A stretch of DNA of 5,866 nt from an uncultured Bacteroidota bacterium (lineage in GTDB: Bacteria > Bacteroidota > Bacteroidia > Chitinophagales > Chitinophagaceae): NCBI GenBank assembly GCA_946479055.1, contig CAMLEX010000342.1:1-5866 (forward strand). The letters run 5' to 3'. A program made the position numbers and the translations under genes. The notes beneath the pieces were generated by a model. It saw only the letters and a list, made by a program, of their open reading frames with translations, was not told the origin of the DNA and did not search any database. Of this stretch, positions 1 to 5,866 are shown piece by piece. Numbering within the stretch: the stretch's first letter is position 1; every line of letters starts with the position of its first letter.

Positions 1-2430
1 GGCGATCCGGCTACTACCAAATATACTACCGCAACACCTCCTGTATTTGCATACCCAACGCCAGGAACTTATAATGTAACACTAACAGTTACCAATGGTC
101 CATGTTCCTATACAGTGACCAATCCTGTTATCATAGCGAATGAATTGGCTGATTTCTCTATCAATAAAAACCCGGTATGCAAAAATGAAAGTTTTACGCT
201 AACTGCAATAAACAGTACTGCTGCTTTAATTAAAGATTATGACTGGACTATTGGAACAAATATTTCTGGTGGCTCAAGATCAATAAACCATAGTTTACCG
301 GCTGCAGGAGACTATGATGTAAGTTTGACCATTACTGATATTAATGGATGTAAGAATACAAAAACAGTTGCTGATTATATTAAGGTAAATGAATCAGTTG
401 CAGGATTTGCTCCTGCTACCGGTGGCTGTCAGAATAAAATTGTAACTTTTAATGACCTGTCCAGTACTACTACAAACCTGGTCAACTGGGATTGGGATTT
501 TGGTGATGGAACAAAACAGACTTTTACTGCTCCACCATTTAGCCATACGTATGCACAAACGGGCAGATATAGAGTGATATTAAAAATAACTGATGCAGCA
601 GGATGTACCGACAACGATACCGTTTTTAATTTCCGTGTAACTAATCCCGTGGCTGGTTTTCGTGCAGATACCTTTTACTGTCCGGGGGCTCCCCTTCAAT
701 TCGTAGATACATCTTCTGGTGCAGGATTAACTTATCACTGGGATTTTGGTGATGGGAATATATCAACATTGCAAAACCCTAAAAACAGTTACCCTTTAGG
801 AGATGCCAGTTATTCTGTTAAATTAAAGATCAGGGATATTTCTGGTTGTGAAGATTCAGTTACTAAAACTGATTACATTAAAATAAGAAGCCCTAAAGCA
901 GCCTTTGATATCAAGGATACAACAACAATTTGTCCACCTCTGCGAACTACTTTTACGTTCAAAGGATCAGATTATAAATCGTTTCGTTGGGAATTTGGTG
1001 ACGGCGGTAGTACAACTTCACAAAACCCAATCTACTTCTACAGCGAATATGGTCATTTCACGCCAAAACTTTACCTGACAGGACCAGGTGGTTGTATTGA
1101 TTCAGCCCAGGCTTCTGTTTCAGTTTATGATCCATTCGCGGTTACGAAAATAAATTATGTGTTACCGGCAGGGCCAATCTGTAATTCTTTAAACCTTGAT
1201 TTTAACATAGTAATTCCCCCTGCGTATAAGTTTATCTTTTATTTTGGTGATGGTTCTGCGGATTCTTCAGGGCGCACCACTTTAAGTCATTTCTATTCCC
1301 GCCCGGGTTTTAATACTCCAAGATTACTCATTCTTGATACAATTTCAGGATGCCAGGAGGCAATAAACGGATCGAAAAGAATTGATATTTTAGGCGCCAT
1401 CCCGTTATTTAGTAAAGACAAAAAAGAATTTTGTGATCAGGGTGTCGTTACTTTTAATGCCAGCAAATTTACAATTAAAAATGACCCTATCATTTCAACG
1501 GTGTGGACTTTTGGAGATGGCGCTACTTCTACGGATTTTAACCCTTCGCACAATTTTACCCAGCCAGGAACTCACATTGTAAAACTGGAGGTAACCACCA
1601 AAAACAATTGCCGGAGTTCTTTTTCTGACACAATACGGGTTTACAGAACTCCCGCAGCGACTATTCAAAGCAGGGATACTATCTGCCTGAATATTGCTGA
1701 ACCTTTTGGAGGTGTATTGTTAAATGCAGATACACTAACGCAATGGCATTGGAACTTTGGAAATGGACAAACATCTACTGAGCAAAATACTAATATTACT
1801 TATGGCACTTCAGGAGATTACAACATTACACTAACTACTACCAACAAGATTGGTTGTAATACTACGGCAACAAAAAGTATTTATGTATCTCCTTTACCTA
1901 CTGCTACACCAATACAAGATCCAACCACTATAATTTCCGGCGGAGGTACAAATATTTTAATGAATTATACAGGAAACATAGTTTCTTATAACTGGTTACC
2001 CACTACCCGTCTAAGTTGTACCAACTGCCCATCGCCTTATGCAAATCCTCAATACACTACTAAATACACAGTGCAGTTACAAGACAGTTATGGCTGTAGA
2101 AATTCCGGAGATGTAAATGTTGTAGTGGTGTGTGGCAAACAAAACTTTTTTATACCTAATACTTTTTCTCCTAATAGTGATGGACGTAATGAGGTTTTTT
2201 ATCCAAAAGGAACTGGCCTGTTCCGGATAAAATCTATGAGAATATTTAACAGGTGGGGCGAGGTGGTTTTTGAGAAAAATGATTTCGCACCCAATGATCC
2301 ATCTGCAGGCTGGAACGGTACGTATAAAGGAAAAGCTGCCAGCCCGGACGCATATATCTATACCATGGAAATATTATGTGATAATAATGCGGTGATCCCG
2401 GTCAAAGGAAATGTAACCTTATTAAGATAG
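1..2430 (+). CDS. Large secreted PKD-repeat adhesin-like protein with T9SS type B (gliding motility-associated) C-terminal domain; 5' end missing
   Basis: The reading frame is open from base 1, so this is the last 809 residues of a longer protein; the GTG at 115 lies inside a repeat and is not a credible start. It encodes a tail of one PKD repeat (residues 1-40), then seven PKD-like modules (about 41-630) recognised by W-x-FGDG (DFGDG at residues 166-170 and 248-252, EFGDG 331-335, YFGDG 414-418, TFGDG 503-507, NFGNG 585-589) and by a closing G-Y-x-V...GC strand. An Ig-like module with an SCTNC motif follows (about 631-710), then a CHU_C-type sorting domain (711-809). Such proteins cross the outer membrane by the type IX secretion system and stay on the surface; many are adhesins or SprB-like gliding proteins. 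The substrate bound cannot be told from the sequence. The PorP/SprF-like gene 7 bases downstream supports the secretion route. Function as an adhesin is inference; class and sorting domain are secure. Confidence 0.93.
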   Translation, partial: GDPATTKYTTATPPVFAYPTPGTYNVTLTVTNGPCSYTVTNPVIIANELADFSINKNPVCKNESFTLTAINSTAALIKDYDWTIGTNISGGSRSINHSLPAAGDYDVSLTITDINGCKNTKTVADYIKVNESVAGFAPATGGCQNKIVTFNDLSSTTTNLVNWDWDFGDGTKQTFTAPPFSHTYAQTGRYRVILKITDAAGCTDNDTVFNFRVTNPVAGFRADTFYCPGAPLQFVDTSSGAGLTYHWDFGDGNISTLQNPKNSYPLGDASYSVKLKIRDISGCEDSVTKTDYIKIRSPKAAFDIKDTTTICPPLRTTFTFKGSDYKSFRWEFGDGGSTTSQNPIYFYSEYGHFTPKLYLTGPGGCIDSAQASVSVYDPFAVTKINYVLPAGPICNSLNLDFNIVIPPAYKFIFYFGDGSADSSGRTTLSHFYSRPGFNTPRLLILDTISGCQEAINGSKRIDILGAIPLFSKDKKEFCDQGVVTFNASKFTIKNDPIISTVWTFGDGATSTDFNPSHNFTQPGTHIVKLEVTTKNNCRSSFSDTIRVYRTPAATIQSRDTICLNIAEPFGGVLLNADTLTQWHWNFGNGQTSTEQNTNITYGTSGDYNITLTTTNKIGCNTTATKSIYVSPLPTATPIQDPTTIISGGGTNILMNYTGNIVSYNWLPTTRLSCTNCPSPYANPQYTTKYTVQLQDSYGCRNSGDVNVVVVCGKQNFFIPNTFSPNSDGRNEVFYPKGTGLFRIKSMRIFNRWGEVVFEKNDFAPNDPSAGWNGTYKGKAASPDAYIYTMEILCDNNAVIPVKGNVTLLR
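178..1857 (+). repeat. Seven tandem PKD-like modules with period 83-84 residues
   Basis: This is a protein-level tandem repeat inside the adhesin gene. The first cysteine of each module sits at residues 60, 143, 227, 311, 394, 478 and 562 of the partial protein, a spacing of 83 or 84 each time. A second cysteine closes each module in a GC or NC step at residues 117, 202, 283, 365, 451, 537 and 619. The modules have diverged too far to be obvious DNA repeats, so recent duplication is unlikely. Module 1 has lost the FGDG loop (it reads DWTIGT) and module 7 carries NFGNG. An eighth copy is cut by the window edge, with its closing cysteine at residue 35. Confidence 0.85.
2131..2430 (+). other. 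T9SS type B sorting domain (gliding motility-associated C-terminal domain, CHU_C type)
   Basis: The last ~99 residues of the adhesin carry the hallmarks of this family: an opening FFIPNTFSPNSDGRNE stretch, FNRWGEVVFE in the middle, a GWNGTYKG turn and an AYIYTMEI strand before a short C-terminal beta strand. In Flavobacterium, domains of this type direct export by the type IX system and depend on a matching SprF-like protein, which fits the next gene. Confidence 0.93.
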
Positions 2431-2437
2431 AACTGTG

Positions 2438-3445
2438 ATGGTAAAAAGTAAAATAAATATTAAGACTAAACTGACAATTCTATTCTTCAGTATACAAACA
2501 ATACTGCATGCGCAGGATATTCACTTTTCTCAATTTTTTGAAACACCCCTTTTAAGAAATCCGGCATTGGCAGGAATCTTTACCGGTGACATTCGCTTGC
2601 AAATGGTTTATCGTGATCAATGGGGCAGTGTAACAGATGGATATAGAACAGGCTCACTAAACGGTGAATATAAATTGCCGATCGGAAAAGCAGACGATTT
2701 TATAACAGTAGGCGGACAGCTGTTATTTGACAGAGCCGGTACAGCGGCATTAACACAAATCAGCGCTTTGCCAGTACTCAATTATCATAAATCATTAAGC
2801 AATGAACACAACAGGTATTTATCAGTTGGTTTTATGGGTGGAGTTGTAAACAGAAGTTTTGATCGTTCTAAGGTAATAACGGATGATCCTAATGGCGAAA
2901 CGACAGCCATTCCCAACTACACTTATCTTGATGGAAGTGTGGGCCTCAGCTACAATTCTAATCTTAGCAAGGATCCGGAAGATAATTTTTACCTGGGCTT
3001 AGCTTATCATCATTTTACCAAACCAAAAAATTCTTTTTTTCGTGATCCTTCTATTAAACTAAATCCGAAATGGACAGGGTCGGCCGGGTTTCGTTTTGGA
3101 GTAACTGAATTTTCATACGTTACTATCCAGGCGGATTATTCAGTTCAGGAGGAATACAAGGAAGCAGTTGTCGGTGCGATGTATGGTTTAAAAATTGGGC
3201 CGGAAGTTGAAAATCCTAATTATACGATCCATGGAGGAGCTTTTATCAGGTGGGATGACGCCTTGATTCCTGTTGTCAAATTGGATTACACTCCTTTCTC
3301 TTTTGCTTTTAGTTATGATGTAAATATTTCCAAGCTCAAGCCCTATAGTTACGGCCGTGGCGGTTTTGAATTGTCATTATCTTATATCGGTTTTCTTGAC
3401 CGGGATAATTCAAGCCTGAATGCAGTAAGATGTCCAAGATATTAA
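2438..3445 (+). CDS. PorP/SprF-family type IX secretion system outer-membrane protein
   Basis: The product is 335 residues from the ATG at 2438; a GTG directly in front of it (2435) would add one residue and is less likely. The N-terminus is a typical signal peptide (basic K3-K11, hydrophobic 12-23, cleavage likely after A25 in LHA-Q). The mature protein opens with QDIHFSQFFETPLLRNPALAG, the signature of the PorP/SprF family, and ends with GGFELSLSY...CPRY, also characteristic. Alternating polar and hydrophobic strands fit an outer-membrane beta barrel. Family members are paired with type B-sorted proteins: SprF of Flavobacterium johnsoniae is needed to secrete SprB. It starts 7 bases after the adhesin stop, with no Shine-Dalgarno site and no room for a promoter, so it is probably co-transcribed and perhaps translationally coupled. 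Most likely it is the dedicated export or anchoring partner of the adhesin; that pairing is inferred from position and family. Confidence 0.93.
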   Translation: MVKSKINIKTKLTILFFSIQTILHAQDIHFSQFFETPLLRNPALAGIFTGDIRLQMVYRDQWGSVTDGYRTGSLNGEYKLPIGKADDFITVGGQLLFDRAGTAALTQISALPVLNYHKSLSNEHNRYLSVGFMGGVVNRSFDRSKVITDDPNGETTAIPNYTYLDGSVGLSYNSNLSKDPEDNFYLGLAYHHFTKPKNSFFRDPSIKLNPKWTGSAGFRFGVTEFSYVTIQADYSVQEEYKEAVVGAMYGLKIGPEVENPNYTIHGGAFIRWDDALIPVVKLDYTPFSFAFSYDVNISKLKPYSYGRGGFELSLSYIGFLDRDNSSLNAVRCPRY

Positions 3446-3471
3446 TATTCGTTATTTTTTTCGTAAAAAAG

Positions 3472-3506
3472 TTTGCTGTGTTAGAAAACAGAATCTCCTA
3501 CTTTTA
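3472..3506 (+). promoter_or_regulatory. Weak candidate promoter upstream of the peroxiredoxin gene
   Basis: The 75-base gap after the PorP/SprF gene contains TTTG (3472-3475) and TACTTTTA (3499-3506), which differs from the Bacteroidota -7 element TAnnTTTG only in its last base. The 23-base spacing is longer than the usual ~19-21. A start of transcription near 3512 would leave a very short leader before the ATG at 3521. No hairpin terminator is visible in the gap, so read-through from the upstream pair is equally possible. Confidence 0.25.
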
Positions 3507-3520
3507 TAAAAAGCGGTTTT

Positions 3521-3991
3521 ATGAGAATAGAAATTGGTCAACAGGCTCCTGATTTCACATTATATGATACTACAAAAACTAAAGTTTCTCTTTCCGATTT
3601 AAAAGGCAATAATGTATTGCTTCTTTTCTTTCCCCAGGCATTCTCCAGGGTTTGTACCAAAGAGCTTTGTTCTGTACGTGATAATATAAGTCTTTATAAT
3701 AATGCGAATGCTACAGTATTGGGTATCTCTGTTGATTCCGTTTTTACCCTTGCCCAATTCAAAGAAGCACAACAATATAATTTTCCATTGCTGAGTGATT
3801 TCAACAAAGAGGTTTCGGCTGTATATGGCTCTCTCTATGATACATGGATTTTAGACATGAAAGGTGTATCCAAAAGATCATCATTTGTGATCGATAAGGA
3901 GGGTATTGTGAGATATGCCGAAGTGTTGGAACACGCAAATGAGGAACCCAATTTTGCCAATGTTGAAAAGGCTCTGCAAGAATTAAATTAA
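3521..3991 (+). CDS. Peroxiredoxin, AhpC/TSA family, AhpE-like with a BCP-type second cysteine
   Basis: This 156-residue single-domain thioredoxin-fold protein should reduce hydrogen peroxide and organic hydroperoxides in the cytoplasm; it has no signal peptide. The APDFTL motif (9-14) and the LLLFFPQAFSRVC active-site segment (33-45) place the peroxidatic cysteine at C45. The family motif PxxxTxxC has serine (S42) instead of threonine, a common functional substitute. R119 in KRSSFVIDKEGIVRYAE is the expected active-site arginine. FPLLSDF (88-94) and the overall length match AhpE-type enzymes, remembered as one-cysteine enzymes. Here a second cysteine, C50, sits five residues after C45, the position of the resolving cysteine in many BCP-type enzymes, so an internal disulphide is possible. 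The ATG at 3521 is the only sensible start and no Shine-Dalgarno site precedes it. The electron donor is not encoded nearby. Family assignment is firm; subfamily is by eye. Confidence 0.93.
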   Translation: MRIEIGQQAPDFTLYDTTKTKVSLSDLKGNNVLLLFFPQAFSRVCTKELCSVRDNISLYNNANATVLGISVDSVFTLAQFKEAQQYNFPLLSDFNKEVSAVYGSLYDTWILDMKGVSKRSSFVIDKEGIVRYAEVLEHANEEPNFANVEKALQELN

Positions 3992-4067
3992 ATATGCGTT
4001 AAAAAAACATTTTATACCTACCTAAATTACTGATTATCATGAGTCTTAAATTTCAAGTATAAATACG

Positions 4068-4098
4068 TTGTGCATTTGAGAAAAACAGTATATTATTG
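4068..4098 (+). promoter_or_regulatory. Candidate Bacteroidota promoter for the small T9SS-cargo gene
   Basis: TTG at 4068-4070 is followed after 20 bases by TATTATTG (4091-4098), one mismatch from TAnnTTTG. Transcription would start near 4104 and leave a leader of about 19 bases before the TTG codon at 4123. This arrangement is incompatible with the alternative start at 4096, which lies inside the -7 element. Confidence 0.3.
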
Positions 4099-4109
4099 GG
4101 AAATAAAAG

Positions 4110-4117
4110 TAATTTTG
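4110..4117 (+). promoter_or_regulatory. Perfect TAnnTTTG match just before the small gene (alternative -7 element)
   Basis: The octamer TAATTTTG fits the Bacteroidota -7 consensus exactly, but no TTG lies 19-21 bases upstream (the nearest TTTG, 4075-4078, is 31 bases away). If used, transcription would begin at or next to the proposed start codon, giving a leaderless or nearly leaderless message. Chance occurrence in AT-rich DNA is likely. Confidence 0.15.
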
Positions 4118-4122
4118 TTTCG

Positions 4123-4464
4123 TTGAAAAGAATTTTACCAATATTAATTTTTTTACTGTTTTCCGTGTTGCTTTTACAAGCACAGGATTCCCGTGGCCCT
4201 GTACCTAATGCAGGCAAAAAAATAAGCTTTTATCCAAACCCTGCTACTTCTTATATTACTTTTGATATTCCTCCAAAAAGTTTTGAGAAAGGCATGACAC
4301 TTACTGTCTTTAATTTTTTAGGAAAGAAGATCTCCGAAAAGCAAACAGTAGCTGAAAAAACTGTTGTTTCCCTTACTGATTTTAGCCGCGGTACTTATAT
4401 CTATCACCTTGTAGACCGGAGCGGAAAAGTAATTGACACTGGCAAATTCCAGGTTTCCAAATAA
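4123..4464 (+). CDS. Minimal secreted protein: signal peptide plus T9SS type A C-terminal sorting domain
   Basis: From the TTG at 4123 the product is 113 residues. It begins MKRILPILIFLLFSVLLLQA, a textbook signal peptide with cleavage likely after A20, then a 13-residue linker (21-33), then an ~80-residue domain (34-113). That domain has the marks of the type A sorting family: FYPNPA (36-41), a TVFNFLGKKI strand (61-70), RGTYIYHLVD (89-98) and a closing GKFQV. There is no passenger domain, which is unusual because this signal is normally appended to an enzyme or adhesin. No ATG is available: the frame is closed by TAA at 4060-4062, and the other possible start, TTG at 4096 (122 residues), adds GNKSNFVS to the n-region. 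I prefer 4123 because it gives a compact n-region and leaves room for a promoter. The product may be a small surface protein or a remnant of a larger cargo gene. Domain call is confident, start is not. Confidence 0.8.
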   Translation: MKRILPILIFLLFSVLLLQAQDSRGPVPNAGKKISFYPNPATSYITFDIPPKSFEKGMTLTVFNFLGKKISEKQTVAEKTVVSLTDFSRGTYIYHLVDRSGKVIDTGKFQVSK

Positions 4465-4483
4465 TCTATCTATTCATTTCCTT

Positions 4484-5656
4484 TTAAATCACCTGTACGA
4501 TCAGGAACTTGAGATATTGCGTATTATCCATTCCCCAGATGATAGGATGATCTGAAGCTTGTGCCTGGAAAGTTACCTGTCTTATTTTTCTTCTTGCATC
4601 TTTTGCGGCCATATCAATGATCTGCAAAAACAATTCAGGATTAACCAGATTAGTACAGGATGATGTTACCAAAAAACCACCAGGTCTTATCAGTTTCATT
4701 CCCCGAAGATTGATCTCTTTATAACCTGTAATAGCTTTCTGAATAGTTTCCCTGCTCTTTGTAAATGCAGGCGGGTCAAGCATTACAACATCATATTGTT
4801 TTCCTTCCTTCGACCATTGCTTTAACAAATCAAAGGCATTCCCGGTTTCGAACCGGCATTTATTTTCTAACCCGTTTAGTGCAGTATTTCTTGTAGCCTG
4901 TTGTACTGCGTTGTCAGAAATATCCAATCCCAAAACTGATTTTGCTCCGTAGTGTGCAGCATGAATTTCGAAAGTACCGGTATATGTAAATGCGCCTAAA
5001 ACATCTGCGTCCTTTACTATATGTTGAATTGCCCTGCGGTTGTCCCGCTGATCAAGAAAATAACCTGTCTTTTGTCCGTTCTCAATATCAACATGAAATT
5101 TTAATCCATTCTCAGTGATTTCGATCTTAGGATCAAACGGAGCAGATAAAAAACCTTTCTGTTGTGGTAATCCTTCCAGTTCCCTGACAGGTACATCATT
5201 TCGTTCATAAATTCCTTTGGGCCGAAATACCTGGTTCAATGCATTTACAATAGCTGGCTTCCATATATCAATACCCAATGCAAGAGTTTGGATAACGAAA
5301 TAATCGTTGAACTTATCAATAATAAGCTGCGGCATGCCGTCAGCTTCACCAAATACAAGCCGGCAATTTTCTGTATAGCCTAATTTTTTCCGGTATTCCC
5401 AGCATTCCCTGATGCGGGTAAGAAAAAACGCTTCGTTTATCTCATCATTTTTTTGTCTCGTTAACAGGCGTACTATGATTTGGGATTTAGGATTATAATA
5501 CCCTTTTCCGACAAATTTTTTATCATGGGTTAAAACTTCAACTGTTTCACCACCAACCATTTCACCTTCAATCTTTTCAACTTCGTTATTAAAGATCCAT
5601 GGATGGCCATTAGCAATGCGCTGGGCGATCTTTCTTTTCAGATAAACTTTGTTCAT
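4484..5656 (-). CDS. rlmI: RlmI-type SAM-dependent 23S rRNA cytosine-C5 methyltransferase
   Basis: The product is 390 residues, close to the ~396 of E. coli RlmI, which makes m5C1962 in 23S rRNA. An N-terminal PUA-like RNA-binding domain (about 1-75, with GHPWIFNNEVE at 17-27) leads to a bridging region with RLVFGEADGMPQLIID (99-114) and a Rossmann methyltransferase domain. That domain shows the family stretch GQKTGYFLDQRDNR (194-207), a SAM-binding loop VLGAFTYTGTFEIHAA (219-234), acidic D245 in LGLDIS, the DPPAF motif (294-298) and a cysteine in SSCTNLV (C334) as likely catalytic nucleophile. It ends in the expected HPIIWGMDNTQYLKFL. The ATG at 5654-5656 gives a full PUA start, with no Shine-Dalgarno site. 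The gene faces the small secreted-protein gene tail to tail across 19 bases without a visible hairpin. The exact rRNA target here is inferred from the family, and some members may modify another position. Confidence 0.93.
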   Translation of the reverse strand: MNKVYLKRKIAQRIANGHPWIFNNEVEKIEGEMVGGETVEVLTHDKKFVGKGYYNPKSQIIVRLLTRQKNDEINEAFFLTRIRECWEYRKKLGYTENCRLVFGEADGMPQLIIDKFNDYFVIQTLALGIDIWKPAIVNALNQVFRPKGIYERNDVPVRELEGLPQQKGFLSAPFDPKIEITENGLKFHVDIENGQKTGYFLDQRDNRRAIQHIVKDADVLGAFTYTGTFEIHAAHYGAKSVLGLDISDNAVQQATRNTALNGLENKCRFETGNAFDLLKQWSKEGKQYDVVMLDPPAFTKSRETIQKAITGYKEINLRGMKLIRPGGFLVTSSCTNLVNPELFLQIIDMAAKDARRKIRQVTFQAQASDHPIIWGMDNTQYLKFLIVQVI

Positions 5657-5668
5657 AATATAAAGCCT

Positions 5669-5676
5669 GCAAGGTA
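5669..5676 (-). promoter_or_regulatory. Very weak candidate -7 element for the methyltransferase gene
   Basis: Read on the minus strand this is TACCTTGC, which resembles the common TAnnTTTGC form with one T missing. It lies 12 bases before the ATG. No TTG lies 19-21 bases further upstream, so only the position argues for it. Confidence 0.15.
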
Positions 5677-5802
5677 CAGGAAAAACGGGCCGCAGACGCC
5701 CACCAATCCGGAGACTGTCCTACCCGCTATTTATAAGGGCTTCTTGTCACCTGAATTCTGCATCTCCGGCCATTATCAGGTCATTTTGTCCCAAAGCGGC
5801 TA

Positions 5803-5832
5803 TTGGCAATATTGTTGACAAGCTTACCTTTG
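5803..5832 (+). promoter_or_regulatory. Bacteroidota sigma-A type promoter for the gene at the right edge
   Basis: TTG at 5803-5805 is followed after 19 bases by TACCTTTG (5825-5832), an exact match to the -7 consensus TAnnTTTG at the usual spacing. Transcription would start near 5838 and give a leader of about 12 bases before the ATG at 5850. This is the best promoter in the window. Confidence 0.6.
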
Positions 5833-5849
5833 CAAACAATTTATAAAAA

Positions 5850-5866
5850 ATGGCAGAAAAAGACGT
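5850..5866 (+). CDS. Start of an unidentified gene, cut by the window edge
   Basis: An ATG at 5850 opens a frame reading MAEKD and then leaves the window. The support is positional: a good promoter ends 17 bases upstream, and the A-rich stretch directly before the ATG is typical of Bacteroidota starts. It is divergent from the methyltransferase gene. Five residues are too few to name a product. Confidence 0.5.

Noticed and set aside
115..117. GTG as start codon of the adhesin
   Set aside because: The frame is open and clearly coding back to base 1, with a PKD-type strand (PGTYNVTLTVTNG) before it, so the gene begins left of the window.
429..614. A 61-codon open frame on the minus strand inside the adhesin gene
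   Set aside because: It lies fully antisense to a clear PKD module, has no recognisable domain and no promoter, and is explained by the coding constraints of the other strand.
3454..3470. T-run and A-run facing each other after the PorP/SprF gene, as a possible terminator stem
   Set aside because: The stem would be only A-T pairs around a three-base loop with no GC-rich part, so it is not a credible intrinsic terminator.
4039..4062. Seven-codon ORF (MSLKFQV) as a regulatory leader peptide
   Set aside because: It has no run of a single amino acid, no attenuator hairpin after it and probably lies upstream of the candidate transcription start, so there is no positive support.
4465..4483. Shared bidirectional terminator between the convergent genes
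   Set aside because: The 19 bases are pyrimidine-rich with no inverted repeat.
5708..5781. Inverted repeats CCGGAGA/TCTCCGG (5708-5714, 5763-5769) and ACCTGA/TCAGGT (5749-5754, 5776-5781) in the divergent intergenic region
   Set aside because: The arms are 7 and 6 bases with loops of 48 and 21 bases and they interleave; this is within chance expectation and matches no known operator or RNA structure.
5603..5818. A 71-codon open frame on the plus strand over the methyltransferase start and the divergent intergenic region
   Set aside because: It overlaps the conserved N-terminus of the methyltransferase antisense, its translation resembles no known family, and its end runs into the promoter of the next gene.

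Overview
The window looks like a chromosomal segment of a Bacteroidota bacterium. A member of the Chitinophagaceae or a related environmental lineage is plausible, but that family-level guess is inference. The evidence is a surface protein with tandem PKD modules ending in a gliding-motility-type (T9SS type B) sorting domain, a PorP/SprF-family outer-membrane protein directly behind it, a second protein with a T9SS type A sorting domain, AT-rich DNA, almost no Shine-Dalgarno sequences, and promoter-like sequences of the Bacteroidota TTG / TAnnTTTG type.

Layout, left to right. Bases 1-2430 (+) hold the 3' part of a large secreted adhesin-like gene that is already open at the left edge. It shows one partial and seven full PKD-like repeats, an Ig-like module and the type B sorting domain. 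After 7 bases comes a PorP/SprF-like gene (2438-3445, +); the two almost certainly form one transcription unit in which the second product helps export or anchor the first. A 75-base gap leads to an AhpE-like peroxiredoxin (3521-3991, +). After a roughly 130-base AT-rich spacer comes a very small gene (4123-4464, +) encoding little more than a signal peptide and a type A sorting domain. It has no ATG start and converges, 19 bases apart, on a minus-strand gene for an RlmI-type 23S rRNA cytosine methyltransferase (4484-5656, -). The last ~190 bases are a divergent intergenic region with a good Bacteroidota promoter (5803-5832), followed by the first codons of another plus-strand gene (5850 to the edge).

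Functionally there are two themes: cell-surface display through the type IX secretion system (adhesin, its PorP/SprF partner and the mini-cargo protein), and housekeeping (peroxide detoxification, ribosomal RNA modification). I see no mobile element, CRISPR array, tRNA, rRNA or convincing intrinsic terminator. I found no clear new multi-gene system. The points most worth a second look are the passenger-less sorting-domain protein, the regular cysteine pairing of the PKD array, and the AhpE-like peroxiredoxin with a second cysteine at the BCP position.
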